DNA from: Methanosarcina thermophila TM-1
GTDB lineage: Archaea > Halobacteriota > Methanosarcinia > Methanosarcinales > Methanosarcinaceae
Reading direction: 5' to 3'
DNA length: 64,000 bases
NCBI RefSeq assembly: GCF_000969885.1
Contig: NZ_CP009501.1
Location: forward strand, 558,001 to 622,000
Shown: in pieces, positions 1 through 8,212 of the stretch
Position numbering within the stretch: position 1 is the stretch's first letter
Layout: each line of letters begins with the position of its first letter
The notes under the pieces: generated by a model
Databases searched by the model: none
Told to the model about the DNA's origin: nothing
What the model saw: the letters and a program-made list of their open reading frames with translations, nothing else
Program-made: the position numbers and the translations under genes

Positions 1-188
1 TTAAATTATTTCCTGATTTTCCAATTTATGTTTAAAACATAAAATATGTGAAAAAAGTTGAACATATATAGTAATAGTTAAAGAGTGAAACGTGAAAGCA
101 GAATAGAATGCATGACTCACGAATTGAAATAACGTCAGAGTAAACCAATACTATTATAATTTTGTTTTTGCTTTCTTCTCTGCTGTAA

Positions 189-266
189 AGATATGGTAAA
201 AAGACAGTAAAAGTAGTATAAGAAGAAAGATATGGTAAAAAGACAGTAAAAGTAGTATAAGAAGAA
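189..266. repeat. 39-bp perfect tandem duplication
   Basis: Two identical 39-bp units lie head to tail at 189-227 and 228-266. They end exactly where the possible structured RNA (267-370) begins. The unit is A-rich on the + strand and T-rich on the - strand. It could duplicate a promoter for a + transcript or a T-rich terminator tail for a - transcript; the sequence alone does not decide. Confidence 0.9.
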
Positions 267-370
267 GCCTGGAGGCACTGGATCCCTTTACTGTATCCCC
301 CAATACAGTTCTTTGAAACTTATGCTCCCCCAAATATGCCGATTCAAAGAAGAATCAGCGACCTCCAGGC
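267..370. ncRNA. Candidate structured RNA, three-helix multibranch
   Basis: A perfect 9-bp outer helix (GCCTGGAGG at 267-275 with CCTCCAGGC at 362-370) encloses two hairpins. The first is ACTGTAT (290-296) with ATACAGT (303-309) around a 6-nt loop. The second is GATTC (341-345) with GAATC (352-356), extended by further pairs past a C-A mismatch. A third hairpin (GTGTGG 380-385 with CCACAC 396-401) follows just outside. The octamer TCCCCCAA occurs twice (296-303, 326-333), once spanning a hairpin loop. The block is clearly richer in G+C than its AT-rich flanks, which fits a folded RNA. Inverted repeats fold on either strand; on the - strand the outer helix is followed by a pyrimidine-rich tail. 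I do not recognise a known riboswitch or guide RNA family. Confidence 0.4.
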
Positions 371-401
371 GATTCTTTAGTGTGGTAGAATATCCCCACA
401 C

Positions 402-1037
402 CCCATTCCCCTATTAGACTTCCCAACTCCAGAATATACTAATAACCTAAATTATTTTAAATTATTTATATCAAAAATTGTTTTCAGGCAAAAAATTGTT
501 TGATATAAAACTTTAATGTATGATACGATAGATGCATGTATTCTATTTATATGGTTTATTATTTTTAATAACACTAAAATTTTTAATATTATATACTTTT
601 TCGATTATATCAAAAATCTAAATCCGAAAGAATGTTTTGTATAGATTATGATATATATAACTGGCTCATTATAAATGTATAGATTAAGAGTTATAGGGTT
701 TCATCTTAATCTTTGGGTTGGATCGCAGGTAGGGACCTGAGAATAGGGACTCAGACCCTACCATCTACTTCTAGATTGATTTTCCAGACTATTTATTTCA
801 AATTTTCCAGACTGTTTGTTTCAAAAGCAGAAGTGTGTTGTTATTTAATAATTTCTTCCTTAAATTGGGTATTATTTACCAATTCTCTTCTTTTTCACTT
901 TTGCTCACAAAGCCGCTCCCCTCTACATCGAGCGTGACAAAAACGGCATTTGATAGCTAATATGGTTTTACGGGGCAAGTTAGAGACAGGTAGTATATCG
1001 ATTAATTTACTGAAACTGAACAAAATAGCAGGAAAAA
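402..1037. other. Intergenic, AT-rich; no gene recognised
   Basis: AT-rich spacer with several possible TATA-like stretches. At about 716-731 it holds one copy of the GGTTGGATCGCAGGT motif that is repeated at 10.16-10.37 kb. The short open frame across that motif has no recognisable protein character. Confidence 0.5.
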
Positions 1038-1664
1038 TCAGATTAGGTTTAACAATTCCAGACCCATTTTAATAAAAACCAATCCGAATACTATCTGTGC
1101 AATTCCCAGAATCTGGATGATCGAAAAATAATATTTGCCGTTGATAAATGATTTTGATTTCTCTACAATTAATGTTATAGCTATCTTCGATCCTACTAGA
1201 AAGCTATAGAATCCCAATATAAATAGAATTGTAACTAAAGCGTGAGTATTCAGGCTCTTAAAAATTAACGGTCCCCCTATTGAAATCCAGAAGATGTACG
1301 GATGTGGGTTTCCAAAGTTAACAATAATTCCTTTTTTTAAGGCATCTTTTTTCTCTATATTTAATTCAACGTTATTCGGTTTAATTTTCAGGGATTCCAC
1401 TCCTGAATATATAAGGTATGAAGCCCCAAAAAGTGCAATAATCCCTATGAAAAAACCATAATTTGTTAAATGTGATAGAACAAACATTGTGGATAGAATT
1501 ATTGGTAGATCCGTAATTAGAGGAGAAACTGCAACCTTTATCCCTTCCCATTTGCCGTGCTGCAGAGTTTCGGAGATGGTTACAGCCAGCAGGGGACCTG
1601 GAGATGTACCTGCTGCAAGACCGAGAAAAGTTCCCAAAAATAGGAATTCGATAAGATCCAGCAT
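1038..1664 (-). CDS. LysE/RhtB-family transporter
   Basis: Integral membrane protein of about 208 residues with the pattern of the LysE/RhtB amino-acid and metabolite exporter family. It has five to six hydrophobic segments, and the N-terminal stretch after the first helix carries the family signature GTSPGPLLAVTISETL. The family exports amino acids or related small molecules by proton-coupled antiport; the substrate cannot be read from the sequence. I start at the ATG at 1664 because GAGG lies eight bases upstream; an in-frame TTG two codons earlier is less well placed. It is a single gene with long non-coding flanks. Confidence 0.8.
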   Translation of the reverse strand: MLDLIEFLFLGTFLGLAAGTSPGPLLAVTISETLQHGKWEGIKVAVSPLITDLPIILSTMFVLSHLTNYGFFIGIIALFGASYLIYSGVESLKIKPNNVELNIEKKDALKKGIIVNFGNPHPYIFWISIGGPLIFKSLNTHALVTILFILGFYSFLVGSKIAITLIVEKSKSFINGKYYFSIIQILGIAQIVFGLVFIKMGLELLNLI

Positions 1665-1923
1665 CTGCAATGCCTCATTTTATATTAAATTCACAGTTTC
1701 ATTTTTGTATCTTAATTAAATTTTGTATCTTAAGTCAAACTCGATACGGCTAATATTTTAGATAGATACGGCTGATATTTTAGATACTATTAATTAACCA
1801 CCTAACTTAAATGTATATAATAATACTACAATGGTTTAAAATAAACGTTAATGCTATATATAATGCCTTAATTTATCCGAAATTTTGGATCTCAAAATAG
1901 TGTTTCCGGAAGGAGGGAGTCAT

Positions 1924-2676
1924 TTATGCCTCTGTCTTAGAGAAGAATACTGTACCGACTGCGCAAATAATAATTGAGAGTAAACCTATTACTGCCAGGT
2001 CGTAATAGACCCCAAACATGCTAATTCCAGCAATGGCTCCTCTTAAGCCATCCACGCCGTAGGTGAGAGGGTCGATCCTGCTTATGAAATAAATCGCTGA
2101 CGGCAGATTTTCAAGGGGGAAAAGGGCGCCGGACAGGAAGAAAATGGGCATGATAAGGAAATTCATGATAAGCTGGAAACCATGCATATCTTTCATTTTT
2201 GAAGCTATCGCAAGACCTAAACCCGTAAAGAAGATCGCTATCAGGAACATGAAGACCAGTCCAAGCCCGAGGCTTGCGAGATCCGGAATCCTGAACCCCA
2301 GCACATAGGTCAGGCTCAGCACGATCAAGCCCTGAATCATGGCTATAGTTGCCCCTCCAAGGGTTTTTCCTATCATGATCTCTGTCCTTGAGATTGGGGC
2401 TACGAGCGTCTCCTTAAGAAAGCCGAACTGCCTGTCCCATATGACCTCAAGCCCTGAGAAGACAGCAGTAAAGAGGATTGACATGGAAACAATCCCTGGT
2501 GCAAGGAAGTCCATGTAGTCTGCCCCTCCGCTTGCCCGTGTATACATGGGACCGAATCCAAACCCAAAAGTCACAAGAAAGAGCAGGGGCTGTCCCAGAG
2601 AACCCAGCAGCCTGGCTTTAGAGCGCCAGTAGTGTTTTATCTGCCTGAGCCAGAGGATATAAATTACCTCGATCAA
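1924..2676 (-). CDS. ABC-2 type transporter permease
   Basis: Membrane subunit of an ABC-2 (DrrB-like) exporter, about 250 residues with six predicted hydrophobic segments. The cytoplasmic loop contains WDRQFGFLKETLVAPISR, typical of the ABC-2 membrane domain, and the end has a LTYGVDGLRG-like motif common to the family. Start is a TTG at 2676 preceded by GGAGG, overlapping the stop of the ATPase gene by four bases, so the two are translationally coupled. With the ATPase it should form an exporter for a drug, lipid or glycolipid; the substrate is not known. Confidence 0.88.
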   Translation of the reverse strand: MIEVIYILWLRQIKHYWRSKARLLGSLGQPLLFLVTFGFGFGPMYTRASGGADYMDFLAPGIVSMSILFTAVFSGLEVIWDRQFGFLKETLVAPISRTEIMIGKTLGGATIAMIQGLIVLSLTYVLGFRIPDLASLGLGLVFMFLIAIFFTGLGLAIASKMKDMHGFQLIMNFLIMPIFFLSGALFPLENLPSAIYFISRIDPLTYGVDGLRGAIAGISMFGVYYDLAVIGLLSIIICAVGTVFFSKTEA

Positions 2677-3476
2677 TTCCTGTTCCTCCTTCTCATGCCC
2701 CTTATTGTTCGCATTTTAATTCCAGACTCGTAATTCTCATCCCTGATGTCCCTGCCTGTCAGTTTCAGAAAAGCATCCTCCAGGGATTCGGTTTCTGTCC
2801 GCTTCTTTATTTCCTCAACAGTGCCGGATTCTATGATTTCACCATGGTCAATGATTGCGATGTGGTCAGCAATTGCTTCGGCTTCTTCCATATAGTGCGT
2901 GGTAAGAAAAATTGTCATGCCTTTTTCCTGGTTCAGCGTCTTGATGTGATTCCAGATGGATCTTCGGGTTTGGGGATCAAGCCCTACTGTGGGCTCGTCA
3001 AGGAAAAGGATTTTTGGGTAATGAACAAGTGCCCGCGCAATCTCAAGCCTGCGCTTCATGCCGCCTGAGTACTTTTTAACGTAATCTTCCCGCCTGTCCC
3101 AGAGCCCAACAATTTCCAGGGCTTTTCGGACTCTTTCAGCCCTTTCTTTCTTGGGCACTTTGTAAATTACGGCATGGTATACAATATTCTCATAAGCAGT
3201 CAGTTCTTCATCAAGACTGTGATCCTGAAAGACTATTCCGAAAGATGCACGAGCTTTGTCCTGCTCTTTGAGTGCATTAAAACCGTTAATCCTTATTTCC
3301 CCTTTTGTAGGTTTAAGGACTGTTGTGAGCATTTTAATAGTTGTAGATTTCCCCGCGCCGTTTGGACCGAGAAAAGCAAAAATTGAGCCCGCTTCAACAT
3401 TGAAACTTATGTCTTTTACAGCCGTAAAATCATCGAATTTTTTTGTAAGGGATTGGACTGAGAGTATATTTTGCAT
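2673..3476 (-). CDS. ABC transporter ATP-binding protein (DrrA-like)
   Basis: Cytoplasmic ATPase of about 267 residues. Walker A is GPNGAGKST (about residue 39), the signature is YSGGMKRRLEIARAL, Walker B is ILFLDEPTVGLDP, and the switch histidine lies in LTTHYMEEAE. The order and the C-terminal extension ending in a basic tail match the daunorubicin-resistance type (DrrA) paired with ABC-2 permeases. It is the first gene of a two-gene operon with the permease. An array of roughly 18-bp repeats lies 180-350 bp upstream. Function as an exporter is family knowledge; the cargo is unknown. Confidence 0.92.
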   Translation of the reverse strand: MQNILSVQSLTKKFDDFTAVKDISFNVEAGSIFAFLGPNGAGKSTTIKMLTTVLKPTKGEIRINGFNALKEQDKARASFGIVFQDHSLDEELTAYENIVYHAVIYKVPKKERAERVRKALEIVGLWDRREDYVKKYSGGMKRRLEIARALVHYPKILFLDEPTVGLDPQTRRSIWNHIKTLNQEKGMTIFLTTHYMEEAEAIADHIAIIDHGEIIESGTVEEIKKRTETESLEDAFLKLTGRDIRDENYESGIKMRTIRGMRRRNRN

Positions 3477-3652
3477 GGCTTGACCCTATACTTTTTTTAA
3501 TAAGAGAGATTTTCAGTAAAGATAATCTAATCATGGAATTTTTTCTGCCAGCAGTTCCTGATTCCTACCTTTTAAGAGAACCGTGCTGAAGTTCTGCAAG
3601 GAAGAAATGATATTTTTAGACGAATTTTGTATCCTGTATCTGGAGACAAATA

Positions 3653-3825
3653 CAGCATTTATTAAATCATTCAGCATATAGATCATTCAACACTTCTACT
3701 TCTAGATCAATCAGCATTTATAAATTATTCAGCACCTATAAATCATTCAGCCTTATTAAATCATTAAGCACTTATAAACCATTATTAGGACTTGTATAAT
3801 CCTGTTATTCAGTACTTATAAATCC
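3653..3825. repeat. Degenerate 18-bp tandem array
   Basis: About eight imperfect units with consensus near CAGCACTTATAAATCATT run through this spacer. The best units are at 3711-3765. The array lies upstream of the ABC exporter operon, which is read leftwards. Unit length is not constant, and there are no unique spacers, so it is not a CRISPR. Confidence 0.75.
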
Positions 3826-4493
3826 TGCTATGCAGGTTTTTCTAATGTCTTATACAGAGATTTGAATTTATTTTTATAAATCTACGATTTTATCAAGGAA
3901 ATTATAGTTTAATTATAAATAATCTGTTATTTATATTTAAGATTCCTGAATCAATTATTTATATCTGATTCCGTCTTTGTTCTTAAGTATAATTTTTAAG
4001 ATGTTTTTTATACTTTCTATGGTAAATAAATTTTTTAAACTCTCTGTTCTTCTGTTCTATCTGTTTAATTAGTCTCTTAAAGTAAAAAATATTTAGAGCT
4101 CTCCTTAAGGGAGAAAGAATTTTAATGTTTAAGGAAATATTTTATTGGATATATATAGCTAAGCAGACTTTCACATTCTAAGTGAGAGTTGACTATATCA
4201 TGCGCTTCCTGCCTTTATTTGGGCTTTTCTTTCAATTTACTCTATAATGTGCACATATTTGATCTACCCGTGGTTAAATTATCCATATGACACATAAATA
4301 TTTGATTGCGTACGTTAACCTGCAAATTCATTCAATCGGACCTGGTTCCTATTTAAATAAGTATAATTATAATTTAGCTCACATATGTATATAATTATAA
4401 TTTAGTTAACATATAGTTGACATTATATCCTCACTTAACTGTAATCGCATTTAATTTGATTCACCTTTAAATCATGCTCAGGAGCAGTAATCA
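3826..4493. other. Intergenic, very AT-rich
   Basis: AT-rich spacer upstream of htpX. I see no gene. Several TATA-like stretches occur (for example around 4370-4400, where a TATAATTATAATTTAG-like sequence is repeated twice), any of which could serve the htpX promoter. Confidence 0.4.
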
Positions 4494-5381
4494 ATGAAGC
4501 GAAAATGGGAACGGGACTTAGGACTTCAGGGACGGATGATTTTCACGATGTTCCTTCTGGCAGCAGTTTACCTTTTTTTCCTGGCATTTCTTTCGTATTA
4601 CGGGACGCCTCCAATTTTCATGCTTCTATTTGTCGGGTCTTTCATGGCTATCCAGTATTTTTATTCGGATAAACTTGTACTTATGTCGTCAGGAGCACGT
4701 GTCGTTTCTGAAAGCGAAGCCCCGCAACTGCATGGAATGATTACCAGGCTCTGTGCAATAGCTGACCTCCCAAAACCGCAGGTGGCAATTGTCAGGTCCC
4801 AGATTCCAAACGCCTTTGCAACAGGCAGAAACCGGAATAAAGCTGTAGTTGCAGTTACAACAGGGATTATGGACAAACTTTCTCCAGCCGAACTTGAAGC
4901 CGTGCTTGCCCATGAACTCAGTCATATAAAGAACAGGGATATGGCTGTGATGACAATTGCCAGCTTCATCTCAACCCTTGCTTTCTACTTTATGCGCTAC
5001 AGTATTTATTTCGGAGGTATGGGGGGAGGAGACCGGCGGCGGGATGGAGGAGGAATTATACTCATCTGGCTGGTCTCAATTGCGGTCTGGATTGTCAGCT
5101 TCCTGCTGATACGTGCTCTTTCCCGTTACAGGGAGTATGCTGCAGACCGGGGCTCGGCTATTATTACCGGGCAGCCATCGGTTCTTGCATCTGCCCTTAT
5201 GAAAATAAGCGGGATTATGGAAAGAATTCCGAGTCAAGACCTCAGGTCAGTAGAGGGGATGAATGCCTTTTTCACGGTGCCTGCAATCTCAGGCTCTTCT
5301 ATAATGGATATTTTCTCAACCCATCCATCCGTGGAGAAAAGAATAGCAAGGCTCGAAAAAATGCAGCAGAAAATGATCTAA
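4494..5381 (+). CDS. htpX: M48 family membrane protease HtpX
   Basis: Membrane-bound zinc metalloprotease of 295 residues, the usual HtpX length. Two N-terminal hydrophobic segments (about 16-35 and 39-54) precede the catalytic domain. The zinc motif HELSH is at residues 140-144, followed by KNRD; the third ligand is expected in the EYAADR motif near residue 215. Two more hydrophobic segments lie between these motifs. HtpX degrades damaged membrane proteins in the envelope stress response. Start is the ATG after GGAGCAG. The next gene, 74 bp downstream on the same strand, is PspAB, a known htpX partner, so the two are probably one envelope-stress unit. Confidence 0.95.
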   Translation: MKRKWERDLGLQGRMIFTMFLLAAVYLFFLAFLSYYGTPPIFMLLFVGSFMAIQYFYSDKLVLMSSGARVVSESEAPQLHGMITRLCAIADLPKPQVAIVRSQIPNAFATGRNRNKAVVAVTTGIMDKLSPAELEAVLAHELSHIKNRDMAVMTIASFISTLAFYFMRYSIYFGGMGGGDRRRDGGGIILIWLVSIAVWIVSFLLIRALSRYREYAADRGSAIITGQPSVLASALMKISGIMERIPSQDLRSVEGMNAFFTVPAISGSSIMDIFSTHPSVEKRIARLEKMQQKMI

Positions 5382-5455
5382 ACATATATAAGTCGACGTA
5401 ATATAGTTTAAATCCAAGAAGTTGCCAGAACATAAGTTAAATATGGAGAAATTAA

Positions 5456-6055
5456 ATGGGTCTCCGAGATTTTATGGATTCAATCCTCGGAAGGAGCAGG
5501 CTTCCGAAAGCAAAAACTGACAAGCTCTTTGCAATTTCTACTGCAAGCGTTACTCTGGAAACCAGCCTGGGTTTGAAGCCGTCTGGGGCTGCAGGAATTT
5601 GCTTTAAGCCAATTGCTGCCTCAGCGTATGAATCCGCTCGCAAAGAGATTCAGGAACTTCTGGAGTACAGTTCAAAGGAAACAAAAACCGAGTTTAGGCT
5701 TGAAAAAGACGAATTTAACTTCCTGTGGGCTATTTTTAAAGATCAGGATTTTGAAGACCTTGTTGCAAACGTTCATCTTGTAAGTGAAACTCTCGAAAGT
5801 CACGGATTTGGAGAGCAGCTTCTTTGTGCCATTTACCGGTTTGACAGCGAACCCGAAGTTGGAAAAACCGGCGATGGAAAAACAGTTTACTGGATATATA
5901 ATTTTAAGCAAGGAACTTATTACCCCTTTGTCCCTCTATCAGGCAAGCAGAGAGACAACCCCTTAGAGTTCAGGTTAAGGGCGGAAATGGAAAGGGAAAT
6001 GCCTGTCGAGAAAAATGTAGAAAAGTGGTACCCTCTCTGGGGAATTCCTTTCTGA
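5456..6055 (+). CDS. pspAB: PspA-associated protein PspAB
   Basis: Soluble protein of 199 residues. I recognise the PspAB family by the N-terminal LPKAKTDKLFAISTASVTLE region, the GLKPSGAAGICFKP segment, the central FEDLVANVHLVSETLE helix and the ending KWYPLWGIPF, all characteristic. PspAB is known from actinobacteria and some archaea, where it is encoded beside htpX and sometimes with PspA; its biochemical role is not established. Here it follows htpX with an AT-rich 74-bp gap and its own ribosome site GGAGA. No PspA gene is present in the window. Confidence 0.82.
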   Translation: MGLRDFMDSILGRSRLPKAKTDKLFAISTASVTLETSLGLKPSGAAGICFKPIAASAYESARKEIQELLEYSSKETKTEFRLEKDEFNFLWAIFKDQDFEDLVANVHLVSETLESHGFGEQLLCAIYRFDSEPEVGKTGDGKTVYWIYNFKQGTYYPFVPLSGKQRDNPLEFRLRAEMEREMPVEKNVEKWYPLWGIPF

Positions 6056-6085
6056 AAAATGCTTGTACCCGTTAATTGAAAAAGT

Positions 6086-7048
6086 TTAATCCTTAATTTT
6101 GCTCAAATCTAATCCTTCAGCTTTGAGTTTCTCAATAAGCTCTTTTGAATATTCAGGTACTGAACCTGGTTTTGATGCAACGTACGACCCGAGAATGGTA
6201 GCTATTGAAACAGCTTTCGAGACTCCGTATCCTGAGAGGCAGGTATAAAGGAAACCTGCGGAAAAGGCATCGCCGGCTCCGACAGTATCGGCAACTTCTA
6301 CGGGAGTTGTTTCTGCCTCTTCATAGATGCCTTTATGGTAAACGGCGGCTCCTTCTGGTCCTTTTGTTATGCAGATTACGGATATTCGAGGATATTTTTC
6401 CGTAAGGAGCCTGCAGAAAGCCTCGTAAGAGCAGGAAAGCTTGCAGGCATGAGCAATTTCAGAAATCATGTTTGAAAGCTCATCAGCCTCTTCTTTATTC
6501 ATTTTCAGTATTGTGGTATGTTCGAGAGAAGATAGTATCCATTCTTTTTTATAGAACCCAGTTCTCAGGTTTATGTCGTAAAAGAAATGCTTTGACCTTA
6601 TTTCCGAAAGTAACCTTCCCAGAGCTTCACGGTTTTTTTCAGTCCGCTGGGCAAGGGTGCCAAAACAAAAAACATCCCATTCTTCCTCAGAAAGAGCTTT
6701 AAACTCCTTTTCGCCCAGCGTAATCGCATCCCAGGCGACACCTTCATTAATCGTAAAAATCGGAATTCCTTCAGCCTTCAGTTCGACAGTAACCGTGCCT
6801 GTTGGTCTCTTTTCATCAACCAGGATGTATGATGTGTCAATTCCCATTGCTTCAGCCCTGGTAAGCAAGATTTTGCCAAGTTCATCCTTTCCCACTGCTG
6901 TAATCACAGCCGGTTTTGCTCCTAATTTTGCAATGTGGGCTGCAAGGTTAAGTGGAGCTCCCCCAAGGTGGGCTGAACCTTTGATAATATCAAAAAGGGC
7001 TTCTCCGAATGTAAGGACTTTAATTGGCTTCCGGATCTCTTTTTCCAC
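6086..7048 (-). CDS. PfkB-family carbohydrate kinase (fructokinase-like)
   Basis: Cytoplasmic sugar kinase of about 320 residues. The N-terminal HLGGAPLNLAAHIAKLGA motif corresponds to the substrate-binding GG signature of ribokinase/PfkB enzymes. The C-terminal DTVGAGDAFSAGFL motif contains the catalytic aspartate and anion hole. The closest families are bacterial fructokinases, so ATP-dependent phosphorylation of fructose or a similar hexose is likely; the true substrate is not shown. I start at the GTG at 7048, which has GGAGTGA four bases upstream; a TTG seven codons earlier lacks such a site. It is convergent with pspAB (30-bp gap). Confidence 0.87.
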   Translation of the reverse strand: MEKEIRKPIKVLTFGEALFDIIKGSAHLGGAPLNLAAHIAKLGAKPAVITAVGKDELGKILLTRAEAMGIDTSYILVDEKRPTGTVTVELKAEGIPIFTINEGVAWDAITLGEKEFKALSEEEWDVFCFGTLAQRTEKNREALGRLLSEIRSKHFFYDINLRTGFYKKEWILSSLEHTTILKMNKEEADELSNMISEIAHACKLSCSYEAFCRLLTEKYPRISVICITKGPEGAAVYHKGIYEEAETTPVEVADTVGAGDAFSAGFLYTCLSGYGVSKAVSIATILGSYVASKPGSVPEYSKELIEKLKAEGLDLSKIKD

Positions 7049-7433
7049 ATTTTCACTCCATTCTACCAATCATATTGAGGTTATATGTTCTCGCTCTATA
7101 TTCCGGTTTACTCATATACCGCTTCATCTGTGAGGGCAATCTCTTAAAAAGCTTTTAGCGATAAAGGAAAGATCGGCTTATCATTCTATCATTCATATGT
7201 AAGTGAGCAGTAACATATAATTAATATTTATTCTCAATAACTGTATCCGTTTGTAGATTAATTTTTACAATAAAGTCAAAAGACGAAATTATACCATCCT
7301 CTCATATTTCACTATTCCTTTTTAACCTCCGTATTTATTCAGTTTCTAAAGACGAGATCCTGCAAATATACTTTGCACAGGATAGGAATAGACTGGATAA
7401 GACCTGGATGAGTAAGAAAAATAGATAAGGGAA
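7049..7433. other. Intergenic, no gene recognised
   Basis: AT-rich spacer between the VOC gene and the sugar kinase. I see no coding or RNA feature beyond likely leader sequence for the kinase gene. Confidence 0.4.
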
Positions 7434-7826
7434 TTATCTTGCTTCTTTGTCAGGCTGCATTACTCCGAATACGTTTTTTTCAGTATCGAGGCAGTAAGCA
7501 TACCAGCCTACCCCTCTTATGGGTTTTTTTTCCATAGTTACTATGCCGCCGTTCTTCTGTATCCTTCTAAGGTATTCATCGATGTTCGGGACATCTATTG
7601 TGCAGATATATGTGCCTATCGGAGTGTCTGCACCCGGTTCCCCTCCCTGCCTTTTCATCAATCCACCATCAATTCCAGGCTCGTCCGGATTGCCGGTTGT
7701 TATATTCCAATACTCCAGCGAGCCTTCCGATCTCTCGATCTTCCAGCCGAACACCTGCTCATAGAATTTTTTAGCCCTTAAAACATCTCCAGCATAAATT
7801 TCAAAATGTACTACTCTTAACGTAAT
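7434..7826 (-). CDS. VOC/glyoxalase-fold protein, non-canonical start
   Basis: Small vicinal-oxygen-chelate (glyoxalase/bleomycin-resistance) fold protein of about 131 residues. The ending is typical: a WYAYCLDTEKNVFGVMQPD strand-helix motif. The first canonical in-frame start (GTG at 7754) would begin at the FGW of the family and delete the first beta strand. The missing strand is nevertheless encoded upstream in frame (VVHFEIYAGDVLRAKKFYEQV). Between an upstream in-frame TAG and that strand there is no ATG, GTG or TTG. A run of five G lies 5 bases before an ATT codon (7826-7824), so AUU initiation is my best reading; a sequencing error or a decayed start is the alternative. Function within the VOC family is unknown. 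Confidence 0.7.
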   Translation of the reverse strand: MTLRVVHFEIYAGDVLRAKKFYEQVFGWKIERSEGSLEYWNITTGNPDEPGIDGGLMKRQGGEPGADTPIGTYICTIDVPNIDEYLRRIQKNGGIVTMEKKPIRGVGWYAYCLDTEKNVFGVMQPDKEAR

Positions 7827-7829
7827 AAT

Positions 7830-8212
7830 TACCCCCTTCTCACTTAGATGGTTTATATGGTGCTATCTCTTAGTTTAAAGTTTGTATTTTTCAGGCATAT
7901 AATTCTTCAGGCAGGAGAATAGAAAAACAGAGCAATTTTCAGGAATTAAAAACCAGACTTGCTTTATGATTTGGCAGAGCTCCTGGCACGCTACCAAAAA
8001 TTGCAGTTTACAGAGCTATCTGAAAATTTACTAAAAAATGAATCCTTATTTTTTGTTGAGGTTTTTACAAAACTGACTTTATAATTTTGAAACTGTAAAA
8101 AAACTATGGAATTGTAAAAAATCTAGAAGACTATTATAGTGTAAAAATAGTGTAAAGAGAGTTGCCGGAGCCTTCTTCAGGAAGAAGGATGCCAGCTTTT
8201 CCTGCGCCGAAA
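7830..8212. other. Intergenic with a terminator-like hairpin
   Basis: Spacer downstream of the flippase gene. CCTTCTTC (8171-8178) and GAAGAAGG (8181-8188) form a perfect 8-bp hairpin 25 bases after the flippase stop on the - strand. A less regular T-containing stretch follows. It probably marks the 3' end of the flippase transcript. Confidence 0.45.

Noticed and set aside
267-370. Insertion-sequence end or MITE
   Set aside because: Inverted 9-bp ends exist, but there is no target-site duplication and no second copy in the window; a folded RNA explains the inner hairpins better. Not excluded.
713-937. 74-codon frame on the + strand
   Set aside because: No ribosome site, no recognisable protein features, and it includes the GGTTGGATCGCAGGT repeat core.
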